Assembly (NCBI GenBank): GCA_016207865.1
Contig: JACQZD010000091.1
Location: forward strand, 1-27,112
DNA from: Nitrospirota bacterium
GTDB lineage: Bacteria > Nitrospirota > Thermodesulfovibrionia > UBA6902 > DSMQ01
Length of the DNA stretch: 27,112 nucleotides
Reading direction: 5' to 3'
Shown piece after piece: positions 1 through 6,857 of the stretch; positions within the stretch are counted from its first letter, which is position 1, and each line of letters begins with the position of its first letter. Under the pieces are notes generated by a model that saw only the letters and a list, made by a program, of their open reading frames with translations, ran no database searches and was not told the DNA's origin. The position numbers were made by a program, and so were the translations under genes.

Positions 1-158
1 GCGGTGCCCTTTGTAATTCAAAATTAATGAATACGTCTTAACTCTGTGTAAGGCTGATTGTAGAGATTATTCACCCCATTGTTATTCTTACCTTATTGCA
101 GCAAGTTTCAGTGTGTAGATATTTTGACTATTCCAACCCTATGTTGTTAATTATTTTT

Positions 159-210
159 ACCATATATACATGGTATTTGTCAAAAGAATAATAGGATGTA
201 TATACATGGT
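159..210 (+). promoter_or_regulatory. Twin operator sites upstream of the XRE regulator
   Basis: Two related palindromes lie 35 bp apart centre to centre. Site O1 (159-174) reads ACCATATATACATGGT, with perfect 5-bp arms. Site O2 (196-207) is the perfect 12-bp palindrome ATGTATATACAT, followed by GGT as in O1. Both share TATATACATGGT. Paired near-identical palindromes just before an XRE-type regulator gene are the usual layout of autorepression, and nothing else nearby would use them. Binding is inferred. Confidence 0.7.
177..204 (+). promoter_or_regulatory. Probable promoter of the XRE regulator
   Basis: A TTGTCA -35 box (177-182) and a TATATA -10 box (199-204) are separated by 16 bp. The -10 lies inside operator O2 and the -35 starts three bases after operator O1, so a regulator bound at either site would hinder RNA polymerase. 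Transcription would begin near 211. Confidence 0.5.
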
Positions 211-244
211 TTATTGAGTATTGAAAAGAACATATAATCTCTCT

Positions 245-589
245 ATGAAAGAGGCGGCAGGCGATATAAGAAAGAAATTTGGCAGCCGGATAAGGGAATT
301 AAGGAAATCTGCAGGGATTACACAGGAAGAATTAGGCGAAAAGGCTGAATTAAATTATAAGTTTATAGGCGAACTTGAAAGAGGGCATGTAAACGTAAGT
401 CTTGATTCTATCGTGAAAATTTCCGGTGCGCTCGGGGTAAAAATAGGCGATTTATTTTCAAAAGAAAAGATTTCAGTGCAAAAGGTTTCCGTAAAAGAAA
501 ATAACCCCTTGGCAAAGTTCTCCCCTCAAGACCTCCGGCTCATCAAGAAAGCCCTCCGGCTTCTGAATAGAACCTTCTCAAAGGTATAA
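245..589 (+). CDS. XRE-family HTH transcriptional regulator
   Basis: This is a small cytoplasmic DNA-binding protein with a Cro/C1-type helix-turn-helix, seen in RIRELRKSAGITQEELGEKA and the following residues up to about residue 70 (the GALGVKIGDLF stretch). The C-terminal tail is charged and ends in LRLLNRTFSKV. A TTG at 221 would add eight residues in the same frame, but ATG 245 fits the family better because the domain normally begins about ten residues after the start; neither has a clear ribosome binding site. Two palindromic operators and a promoter lie just upstream, which suggests autorepression. The gene may control the neighbouring conflict genes, or it may be a controller protein of a lost element. 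Its 3' end occurs again three times downstream as fragments. Confidence 0.85.
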   Translation: MKEAAGDIRKKFGSRIRELRKSAGITQEELGEKAELNYKFIGELERGHVNVSLDSIVKISGALGVKIGDLFSKEKISVQKVSVKENNPLAKFSPQDLRLIKKALRLLNRTFSKV

Positions 590-661
590 TTCCCATTTAT
601 TAAAAAATAGGCAATATTCAGTCAGCTACAAAGGGGCTTATCTCTGGCATTGAGAAGATTT
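543..661 (+). repeat. XRE-tail repeat, copy A (in the intact gene)
   Basis: This is the reference copy of a diverged direct repeat. It covers the last codons of the XRE gene (peptide ALRLLNRTFSKV and stop, 551-589) and a downstream noncoding part (622-661) that begins TCAGCTACAAAG. Copies B, C and D further along keep the same coding frame and orientation. Confidence 0.75.
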
Positions 662-688
662 GGAAAGATAGCAGATGGAGATAAAAGT

Positions 689-1045
689 TTATAATATTCC
701 AAGAAAAACTAATTTCTCACTAACTTCATAAAGAAAATCTTCAAGAGATACTTCTCTTGCACCGTTTTCGGAAAAATCATGACTATCTGGAGCTTCCATT
801 AAATGCATATGCCACATTCCACCATCACAATCTCTACCAAATAGTCTTTGATTGCCGGATACAACAGCATAGTTTTTGACGTTCTTCTGAATATTCTTGT
901 ATATCTGAATAAAACAGGTTGGTGTAACAGAAAGTTTAATCTTGATGGTATGTGGCGTTTTTAACAGTGTTTCTGCTTTTTCAATAAAGACAAATTTAGA
1001 GGCAATCTCGTAAACCTGTTTCTCAACATCATCTATATCTGTCAT
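689..1045 (-). CDS. Small TumE/DUF6516-like protein, putative toxin
   Basis: I do not recognise this 118-residue protein with certainty. Its layout is a short N-terminal helix, then beta strands containing TPTCFIQIYKN and YAVVSGNQRLFGRDCDGG, then the histidine-rich WHMHLMEAPDSHDF and a C-terminal helix (SLEDFLYEVSEKL). This resembles the TumE/DUF6516 group of small toxins. Its start codon overlaps the stop of the upstream small gene by four bases (ATGA), so the two are translated together. The order would then be antitoxin first, toxin second. It converges with the XRE gene. No signal peptide or membrane segment is visible. Toxin activity is inference from family resemblance and gene pairing. 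Confidence 0.55.
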   Translation of the reverse strand: MTDIDDVEKQVYEIASKFVFIEKAETLLKTPHTIKIKLSVTPTCFIQIYKNIQKNVKNYAVVSGNQRLFGRDCDGGMWHMHLMEAPDSHDFSENGAREVSLEDFLYEVSEKLVFLGIL

Positions 1046-1344
1046 TCATTGGAGAGGTCTTTTGTTTTATCCTTTAAAGCTTTTATGGCATCTATAGCTG
1101 CGTCCCATTCATGATAATCACTTTCAACTTCAAAAGAAAAGTTTTTTTCTTTAATAATATTTCTTTTCTCAAATTCGTCAAAACTCATCCCATATTTTTT
1201 TTGGAAACGGTTGTCAATAAGCTGAAATTCCGTGAGCTTTCTCTTGAGGTCTTCTTTAAGAATCTTTCTAACCTTATAGTCAAGGTTTCCCTCAGGGATT
1301 AAAAGACCAAGAATCTTTGTTGTTTTTTCCGTAATAGCTTCCAT
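1042..1344 (-). CDS. Small partner protein of the TumE-like gene, putative antitoxin
   Basis: The protein has about 100 residues and is rich in charged helices. A basic helix (KVRKILKEDLKRKLTEFQ) is followed by FQKKYGMSFDEFEKRNIIKE and an acidic, aromatic segment (SFEVESDYHEWDAAIDAI). I have a recollection of similar small proteins beside DUF6516-type genes, but no named family. ATG 1344 is chosen over a TTG at 1374 because the extra residues are hydrophobic and unlike the rest; there is no strong ribosome binding site for either. The stop overlaps the start of the next gene. It would neutralise its partner, by inference only. Confidence 0.55.
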   Translation of the reverse strand: MEAITEKTTKILGLLIPEGNLDYKVRKILKEDLKRKLTEFQLIDNRFQKKYGMSFDEFEKRNIIKEKNFSFEVESDYHEWDAAIDAIKALKDKTKDLSNE

Positions 1345-1414
1345 ATAAAATGTTAACACATAATATAAGTTCAAATCAAATAATACTTATGCTCTGAAGA
1401 TACTTACCTGCCTA

Positions 1415-1443
1415 TTGCCAATGCCAAATAAACATTGTATTAT
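1415..1443 (+). promoter_or_regulatory. Possible promoter of the primase-helicase, near-leaderless
   Basis: TTGCCA (1415-1420) and TATTAT (1438-1443) are 17 bp apart. The start codon follows nine bases after the -10, so the transcript would have almost no leader. No ribosome binding site is visible, which agrees with a leaderless message. Confidence 0.35.
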
Positions 1444-1451
1444 TTCTCTGA

Positions 1452-3692
1452 ATGTCTGAAGATAAAAATAATTTAATCAAGATTATTACTGCCCTTGAAT
1501 CACGCCTACAGGAAATAGATGCTGAACGAGAGCTGTTGATTGATGACCTTAAAAAGCTACAACATAGATTTTCAGAACTTGAAAGTTCTTCTTTAAACCC
1601 TCCCTCCACAATATCATTCGTAGATACTCAGACTCCGCTGAATAAAAAGATTGCTCTTTTTCGCTGCTTAACCGATGATGTAATATGCAGGCATTTAGAT
1701 GGGAATATTACAATTGGCATCTATCCAATGCTCCAAGGCGAGACCTGCTATTTTCTTGCCATTGACTTTGATAAACAATGCTGGCAAGATGATGTAAAAG
1801 CATTTTTAAATACCTGCAAACAGAAAAATATTCCGGCATCACTTGAACGTTCCCAATCAGGAAATGGTGGACACATATGGATTTTCTTTTCAGAACCGAT
1901 ACCCGCTGTCCTTGTAAGACAAATGGGAAGTTTTTTGATAACTGAAACAATGGCTAATAGACATGAACTCGATATGAAAAGTTATGACCGTCTATTTCCT
2001 AATCAGGATACTATGCCAAAAGGAGGTTTTGGGAATCTTATTGCTCTTCCACTTCAGAAAATCCCGATGGGAAAAGGTAACAGCGTCTTTTTAGATGAAA
2101 ATCTAATTCCATTTCCTGACCAATGGGCATATCTATTAAATGTGAGAAAGAGGTCTTTTGATGAAGTTCATTCTTTTGTAAAAGAAGCTATTAAAACAAA
2201 AGACATTATGGGAATAAGTATTGGCCAGACCGATGAAGATGTTAAACCATGGGAAAAGTCTTTATCTAATAATCAGAAATTTGAAAAGCTCACGTGCAAA
2301 CTGCCTTTAGAGATACATATAGTACTGGCAAACAGGATTTACATTAAAAAAGACGGTCTGCCTTCCCAGTTGCTTAATAAGGTGAAACGCCTTGCTGCCT
2401 TTCAAAATCCTGAATTTTATAAAAAACAAAGCATGAGACTATCTACCGCGTTAACTCCGCGGGTAATCTGTTGCGCAGAAATTATTGGTGATTATATGAC
2501 TATTCCCCGTGGATGTCTCGAAGATTTTGCAGAACTTTGTTCTGTTAATAATATTTCTCTCAATGTCCAAGACAAGCGTTTTGACGGAAATAAAGCTGAA
2601 TTCAATTTCTATGGTGAGCTTAACGAAAATCAGGACAAGGTATATAAAAAATTACTTGAATATGAAGCCGGTATATTTGTAGCTCCACCCGGCATTGGTA
2701 AGACAGTTGTTGCTATACGGTTGATAGCAGCAAGGAAAGTAAATACCCTTATCCTTGTCCATCGAAAACCACTTCTTGAGCAGTGGCGTGCACAGATAGC
2801 CTCTTTTCTTCGTTTGCCAATAGCCCAAATAGGTCAAATTGGCGGGGGAAAAGATAAATCAACTAACATTGTTGATGTTGCAATGCTTCAAAGCTTAGGC
2901 AAACAAGATGGCGTGGACAGCAGGATTAAAAACTATGGACAGATAATTATTGATGAATGTCACCATATTTCAGCCTTTTCTTTTGAACGGGTTATGATGG
3001 AAGCCAATGCCAGATATGTTACCGGTTTGACGGCGACTCCTTACAGACGAGATGGGCATCAGCCAATTATTATAATGCAGTGTGGTACTGTACGCTATAA
3101 AATTACCGCGCAGAAAAACACAAAGTCGTCATTAAACCATAAATTAATGACAAGAGCTACAGATTTTTTATGTTCATGGTCTGACAAAGATAATATACAT
3201 AATCTCTGGCCATCATTAATTACTGACGAAAAAAGGAACCAGATGATATTTAACGACGTTATAGAAGCACTGGAAGAAAAACGTTCACCTATCGTGTTGA
3301 CAGAAAGAACGGAACATCTTGAGATACTCAAAAAAAAACTTGAAAAATTTGTCAAACATATTATTGTTCTCCACGGTGGGATGAAGGCCGGTATCAGAAA
3401 AGAAATGATTGCCAAGCTTGCTGAGATTCCTGATACGGAAGAACGATTAATCCTTGCAACAGGTCAATATATCGGTGAAGGCTTTGATGATCCAAGACTT
3501 GATACACTCTTCCTTGTTATGCCGTTTTCTTTTAAAGGCAAAATAATTCAGTATGCCGGCAGACTGCATCGCTTACATCCTAAAAAGACAGAAATCAGGA
3601 TTTATGATTACGTTGATGTAAATATACCCGTGCTATTACGGATGTATAAAAAAAGGTTCAATACATATAAGGCTTTGGGATATTTTGAATAG
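1452..3692 (+). CDS. TOTE-type archaeo-eukaryotic primase fused to SF2 helicase
   Basis: The 746-residue protein has three parts. Residues 5-45 form a coiled coil. Residues 55-230 form an archaeo-eukaryotic primase domain with the metal-binding FLAIDFD (D105, D107), SGNGGHIWIFF (H141) and the later YDRLFPNQ and GNLIALPLQ. Residues 385-746 form a superfamily 2 helicase with Walker A APPGIGKT (411-418), DECH box (501-504), TATP (527-530) and the arginine-finger motif QYAGRLHR (700-707). This architecture is that of the TOTE conflict-system primase-helicases, thought to act on invading nucleic acid; a role in defence is family knowledge plus inference. All catalytic motifs are present and the protein ends where the helicase core ends. 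Its stop codon lies inside an XRE-tail repeat. Codon use is AT-rich compared with the core genes downstream. Confidence 0.88.
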   Translation: MSEDKNNLIKIITALESRLQEIDAERELLIDDLKKLQHRFSELESSSLNPPSTISFVDTQTPLNKKIALFRCLTDDVICRHLDGNITIGIYPMLQGETCYFLAIDFDKQCWQDDVKAFLNTCKQKNIPASLERSQSGNGGHIWIFFSEPIPAVLVRQMGSFLITETMANRHELDMKSYDRLFPNQDTMPKGGFGNLIALPLQKIPMGKGNSVFLDENLIPFPDQWAYLLNVRKRSFDEVHSFVKEAIKTKDIMGISIGQTDEDVKPWEKSLSNNQKFEKLTCKLPLEIHIVLANRIYIKKDGLPSQLLNKVKRLAAFQNPEFYKKQSMRLSTALTPRVICCAEIIGDYMTIPRGCLEDFAELCSVNNISLNVQDKRFDGNKAEFNFYGELNENQDKVYKKLLEYEAGIFVAPPGIGKTVVAIRLIAARKVNTLILVHRKPLLEQWRAQIASFLRLPIAQIGQIGGGKDKSTNIVDVAMLQSLGKQDGVDSRIKNYGQIIIDECHHISAFSFERVMMEANARYVTGLTATPYRRDGHQPIIIMQCGTVRYKITAQKNTKSSLNHKLMTRATDFLCSWSDKDNIHNLWPSLITDEKRNQMIFNDVIEALEEKRSPIVLTERTEHLEILKKKLEKFVKHIIVLHGGMKAGIRKEMIAKLAEIPDTEERLILATGQYIGEGFDDPRLDTLFLVMPFSFKGKIIQYAGRLHRLHPKKTEIRIYDYVDVNIPVLLRMYKKRFNTYKALGYFE

Positions 3693-3800
3693 AACATTTT
3701 CAAAAGTATAATCTTCCTTTTAGTGAAGCTTTAGCAAAACAGAAGCAGGCTATATTTTTATCAGCTACAAAGAGGCTTATCTATGATATAGAAAAGATTT
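3685..3800 (+). repeat. XRE-tail repeat, copy B
   Basis: The stretch 3685-3711 reads, in its own frame, LNRTFSKV and a stop, identical to the end of the XRE protein. The helicase stop codon (3690-3692) is within it in another frame. The 40 bases at 3761-3800 match the noncoding part of copy A (622-661) with about six differences. Confidence 0.7.
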
Positions 3801-3815
3801 AAGGTTCACCTTTTT

Positions 3816-3870
3816 ATCAAAAAAAGCCCTCCGGCTTCTGAACAGGACGCTTTCAAGGGTATCGGCTTAA
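3816..3870 (+). repeat. XRE-tail repeat, copy C
   Basis: This matches copy A from ATCAA onwards, with one extra A in the A-run. Read from 3826 it gives ALRLLNRTLSRVSA and a stop, two residues longer than the XRE end. The stop codon of the convergent nucleotidyltransferase gene (3853-3855) lies inside it. Confidence 0.7.
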
Positions 3871-4434
3871 AATTTTTTCCAGATCGTCTGATATCTCCGG
3901 CATTTCCAAAACAGAGGAAAATTCATTTACCCACGACCGGATTCGCTGTAAATCCAGCCCCGGATTGGCATCAAGGACTGATTCTATATCTGCTAAATCT
4001 CTCGGCCTGTGCGCAACTGCCTTCATGATGATAAGGTCTTCCGGCGTAGGAAGCGGAATGGAGAATCCTCCCACATCCATCCATACTGTTCTATCAATGC
4101 TTTCATATTCAAAGGGCAAAGCGCCTAATGAAATATCTACGTCTATGCCGGTAGGCTTATGCTTCATAAGCAGTACCCGTGCCTTTATGGCAAATGCTAA
4201 AACATCTTCAATGCGGGGGATAAAACCATGCTTCATGCCGCTATTGACAAATTCGTTTAAAAAATCCGCATCAATAATTACAACACTATCAACATCACGA
4301 GTTACCCTCGGACGGCCAATAATAGAGGCTGCCACGCCGCCTGTCACAATGCCAAGAACACCTGCCTCCTTTAGCCAGTTGACAAAATCCCGCAAGACGG
4401 CAAAAGGCAATTGCACCTGTTCTTTTTCAGACAT
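3853..4434 (-). CDS. Nucleotidyltransferase-fold protein, putative toxin of a MNT/AbiEii-like pair
   Basis: The protein (193 residues) has the nucleotidyltransferase motif: GG at residues 32-33 in VTGGVAASIIGRPR, then TRDVD (45-49) with two metal-binding aspartates, and a third acidic pair in GIDVDIS (97-102). A C-terminal part with PTPEDLIIMKAVAHRPRDLADI (129-150) is typical of stand-alone nucleotidyltransferases of the DUF6036 and AbiEii kind. Such enzymes can modify tRNA or a partner protein; the target here is unknown. A ribosome binding site (AAAAGG) lies nine bases before ATG 4434, and the start overlaps the end of the upstream small gene by eight bases. The last four residues are encoded inside XRE-tail copy C, so the end of the protein may be secondary. 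Confidence 0.75.
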   Translation of the reverse strand: MSEKEQVQLPFAVLRDFVNWLKEAGVLGIVTGGVAASIIGRPRVTRDVDSVVIIDADFLNEFVNSGMKHGFIPRIEDVLAFAIKARVLLMKHKPTGIDVDISLGALPFEYESIDRTVWMDVGGFSIPLPTPEDLIIMKAVAHRPRDLADIESVLDANPGLDLQRIRSWVNEFSSVLEMPEISDDLEKILSRYP

Positions 4435-4657
4435 GACATAGCCTTTTAAGCTTTATCCATACTTCCCTTACTTCTATTTCTTCTGCCTTTAAGGCGCCAC
4501 CCCACCTGAAATCATCTACCCAACCCATAAGAACAGCCAATTGTTGCAGCTTTTGTTTGGCAGTGGTTTTACGCAATTCCTGCCGTTCAGCCTCATTAAC
4601 CATTTCCCAGCGCTTTTTGAACTTCAGGGCTTCTTCTTTTGTGATTCTATTGCTCAT
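4427..4657 (-). CDS. Small partner of the nucleotidyltransferase, putative antitoxin
   Basis: The protein has 76 residues, all helical and charged, with a basic helix RWEMVNEAERQELRKTTAKQKLQQL and the aromatic end GWVDDFRWGG. Proteins of this kind are commonly found directly before stand-alone nucleotidyltransferase genes; I know no assigned function. ATG 4657 is preceded by AAGGA at suitable distance. It overlaps the next gene by eight bases, so the pair is one transcript. A toxin-antitoxin relation is inference. Confidence 0.65.
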   Translation of the reverse strand: MSNRITKEEALKFKKRWEMVNEAERQELRKTTAKQKLQQLAVLMGWVDDFRWGGALKAEEIEVREVWIKLKRLCHV

Positions 4658-4673
4658 ATTCTATCCTTGTATT

Positions 4674-4702
4674 ATTATATCCTTGTTCTGCATTGAATTC
4701 CA
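4674..4702 (-). promoter_or_regulatory. Probable promoter of the nucleotidyltransferase pair
   Basis: On the minus strand a TGGAAT box (4702-4697) is followed after 17 bp by a perfect TATAAT (4679-4674). Transcription would start near 4667, giving a short leader of about ten bases with the AAGGA ribosome binding site. Confidence 0.5.
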
Positions 4703-4720
4703 TAAGTTTTATAGAGCGGG

Positions 4721-4759
4721 TTTCTCCGGCTTCTTAACAGTACCTTTTCAAAGGTATGA
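4721..4759 (+). repeat. XRE-tail repeat, copy D
   Basis: Read from 4724 this gives LRLLNSTFSKV and a TGA stop, one residue different from the last eleven of the XRE protein. It lies between the nucleotidyltransferase pair and malate dehydrogenase and so marks the core-side edge of the island. Within it TACCTTT-TC-AAAGGTA (4741-4756) is a near-perfect palindrome, weaker in the other copies. Confidence 0.7.
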
Positions 4760-4778
4760 GTTTCCCCAAAAACCCCCC

Positions 4779-4808
4779 TTGTTAATAATTTCTCCCTTAG
4801 GCTATAAT
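4779..4808 (+). promoter_or_regulatory. Promoter of malate dehydrogenase
   Basis: TTGTTA (4779-4784) and a perfect TATAAT (4803-4808) are 18 bp apart. Transcription would start near 4815, with a leader of about 24 bases that contains GGAGGG (4828-4833) before the TTG start codon. Confidence 0.65.
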
Positions 4809-4838
4809 TCTTATCTACAATAATTCTGGAGGGTAGTC

Positions 4839-5765
4839 TTGAATAAAAAAATCACTGTTGTGGGCTCAGGCAATGTCGGCGCAACGACCGCACAGCTTAT
4901 TGGAGAGAAAAACCTTGCAGACGTTGTGCTTATTGACGTTGTTGAGGGCATACCGCAGGGCAAGGCGCTTGACATTCAGGAGGCCTGCCCGCTGTGGCAT
5001 TCTTCCTCAATAGTCACAGGCACAAATAATTACGCTGATACTGCCGGCTCTGATATTGTCGTAATAACCGCAGGGCTTGCGAGGAAACCTGGCATGAGCA
5101 GGGACGACCTGCTTAAAGCCAATGCAGACATTGTAAAAGGCGTTGCGGAAAATATCGCAAAAACTTCTCCCAATTCAATCATCATCGTTGTCACAAACCC
5201 CATGGACGTAATGGCACAGCTTACGCAAAAAGTCACGAATTTTCCTTTTCAAAAGGTTATCGGCATGGGAGGCGTGCTGGATTCCGCACGGATGCGGACT
5301 TTTATTGCGTTTGAGGTGAACATGCCTCCCAAAGATGTCGGTGCAATGGTCTTAGGCGGACATGGCGACCTCATGGTGCCTCTGCTTGAAACAACGACTG
5401 CCGGCAATAAAAAAATTAAAGACATTTTGCCGGCAGATAAAATTAAAAAAATAATTGAGCGGACAAAAAACGGAGGCGCTGAGATTGTCGGGCTTTTAAA
5501 GACAGGCAGTGCATACTACGCCCCTGCCGCCTCTGTTGTTGAGATGATAGAAACAATATTCGGACTGAAAAATGATATACTTCCATGCTCGGTGTATCTG
5601 AACGGCGAATACGGAGTAAAAGGGGTTTATACTGGCGTGCCTGTAAGGCTGTCTTCAAAGGGCGCCGGGGAAATTATAGAAATTGAACTGTCTGATGATG
5701 AAAGACAGGGATTCATGAAGTCAGCAGAGGCAGTGAGGGAGCTAATAAATAAGATAGGAATTTAG
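4839..5765 (+). CDS. mdh: Malate dehydrogenase (NAD-dependent, LDH-like)
   Basis: The enzyme interconverts malate and oxaloacetate with NAD in the cytoplasm, in the citric acid cycle or its reductive form. The Rossmann motif GSGNVG is at 9-14 and D33 would select NAD. Substrate-binding arginines are R82 and R88 in LARKPGMSR, with R151 in LDSARMR; D148 and catalytic H175 (GGHGDLM) form the proton relay. R82 rather than glutamine indicates malate instead of lactate. At 308 residues it is full length. It starts at TTG with a strong GGAGGG six bases before. A good promoter lies directly upstream and an inverted-repeat element follows the stop codon, so it is probably a single-gene unit. Confidence 0.95.
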   Translation: MNKKITVVGSGNVGATTAQLIGEKNLADVVLIDVVEGIPQGKALDIQEACPLWHSSSIVTGTNNYADTAGSDIVVITAGLARKPGMSRDDLLKANADIVKGVAENIAKTSPNSIIIVVTNPMDVMAQLTQKVTNFPFQKVIGMGGVLDSARMRTFIAFEVNMPPKDVGAMVLGGHGDLMVPLLETTTAGNKKIKDILPADKIKKIIERTKNGGAEIVGLLKTGSAYYAPAASVVEMIETIFGLKNDILPCSVYLNGEYGVKGVYTGVPVRLSSKGAGEIIEIELSDDERQGFMKSAEAVRELINKIGI

Positions 5766-5768
5766 AGG

Positions 5769-5896
5769 TTATTGTCCTAATTTGCACAAAAAATTCTCCT
5801 TTCACTCATTCTCGTTCCGAAATTTCGGAACTCCGAGGTTTTCGCTTTCAGCGAAAAAATCCGCTCAAGGAGAACATCTTGTGCATTGGACAATAA
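5769..5896. repeat. 128-bp inverted-repeat element, MITE-like
   Basis: The ends are the perfect 9-bp inverted pair TTATTGTCC and GGACAATAA. The pairing continues inward through GCACAA/TTGTGC and TTCTCCTT/AAGGAGAA with a few gaps. Two smaller hairpins sit inside: TCCGAAATTTCGGA (5816-5829) and TTTTCGCTTTCAGCGAAAA. It encodes no protein. It may be a non-autonomous mobile element or a large terminator-like structure after mdh. Confidence 0.7.
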
Positions 5897-5926
5897 ATAC
5901 AAACATAGAGAATAGAAGGAGAAAAA

Positions 5927-6655
5927 ATGCAAAACAAAGAACTTGAACAAACACTTGTACTGATTAAACCGGATGCTTTGAAGAATTCATTGACCGGATA
6001 TGTGCTTTCACAGCTTTCTGAATTCCATTCAGGCTTATGCTTTTCCGGCACCAAGATAGTCCACGTTTCAAAGATGCTTGCCGAGGAACATTATGCAGAG
6101 CACCGCGGTAAGTTGTTCTTTCCTTCGCTCATTGAATATATCATGGGGAAGCTTCATTATCCCGGCAAGCCTGAACGGCAGAGGGTTATTGCAATCGTCT
6201 ATCAGGGACTAAACGCAGTGGGGAAGATACGCGATATTGCAGGGCCCACAAATCCGCATCTCGCGCGGGAGCAGAAACCCGGCTGTATCCGCTCGCTCGG
6301 AACTGTCGTGCCGCTCATGAATGACAAAAGAGAAAAAATCGGCGAACGCATGGACAATCTGATTCATGCCTCTGCGACAACCGAAGAGGCTGAGCGCGAG
6401 ATTAAGCTCTGGTTCAAACCCAACGATATCCCGGCCTCCATGCGCATATACGCAACACGGCAGAGCGAGGAATTTTTTTATTTTAAAGACGACAAGGTCC
6501 TCAAGACATTTGAGCCCGGCAGTGTATGCCTGCTTGCGCCCGGTAATCTGGCATGGGAATCGGATTTAGACGCGCTCCGGCAGATCAGCAAGGGACAGCA
6601 AGCCTCCTGCACACTTCAGGCTGTCGCCGCAAAGTATCTTTTGAACATGGAATAA
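5927..6655 (+). CDS. ndk: Nucleoside diphosphate kinase, enlarged form
   Basis: It transfers phosphate from ATP to other nucleoside diphosphates. Family signatures are LIKPDAL (12-18, with K14), HYAEHRGKLFFPSLIEYI (55-72), GPTNP (106-110) and catalytic histidine H147 in NLIHASAT, where normal enzymes have NAVHGSD. At 242 residues it is about 100 longer than the usual 140. Extra sequence lies near 74-86 and 115-140, and a C-terminal extension follows from about 160. The extension has no motif I recognise. AGGAG precedes the ATG. It follows a 128-bp repeat element and is followed by a perfect palindrome. The NDK fold is certain enough; whether the enlarged enzyme uses the common substrates is not shown. 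Confidence 0.82.
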   Translation: MQNKELEQTLVLIKPDALKNSLTGYVLSQLSEFHSGLCFSGTKIVHVSKMLAEEHYAEHRGKLFFPSLIEYIMGKLHYPGKPERQRVIAIVYQGLNAVGKIRDIAGPTNPHLAREQKPGCIRSLGTVVPLMNDKREKIGERMDNLIHASATTEEAEREIKLWFKPNDIPASMRIYATRQSEEFFYFKDDKVLKTFEPGSVCLLAPGNLAWESDLDALRQISKGQQASCTLQAVAAKYLLNME

Positions 6656-6665
6656 GAATAATCTT

Positions 6666-6689
6666 CACGGCAGACAATTGTCTGCCGTG
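6666..6689. repeat. Perfect 24-bp palindrome after ndk
   Basis: The sequence from CACGGCAGACAA to its exact reverse complement TTGTCTGCCGTG forms a 24-bp perfect palindrome eleven bases after the ndk stop codon. As RNA it folds into a ten-pair stem with an AATT loop. No T-run follows, so it would stabilise a message end or bind a dimeric protein rather than terminate by itself. Confidence 0.7.
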
Positions 6690-6752
6690 CTTGCTTTCCC
6701 CCCCTCGTCTATGCCATACTTACACAGCTTTCTGAAGTTTTTGACGAATAAC

Positions 6753-6787
6753 AAGCCGCCAAAGCTTTTGACTTTGCGGCTTTTTTA
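6753..6787 (+). terminator. Intrinsic terminator downstream of ndk
   Basis: AAGCCGCCAAAG and CTTTGCGGCTT pair with one bulged base around a short loop and are followed by a T-run (6781-6786). Confidence 0.8.
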
Positions 6788-6857
6788 TTTGCTATTTCAG
6801 AAATTAATAAAAACCTTGCAATAATTTGCAGGGTATCAAACAACTTAATTTGTTTAT

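Noticed and set aside
4741..4756. Palindrome in copy D as a recombinase core site
   Set aside because: The symmetry is weaker in copies A and B and lost in copy C, so it cannot be claimed as the conserved part of the repeat.
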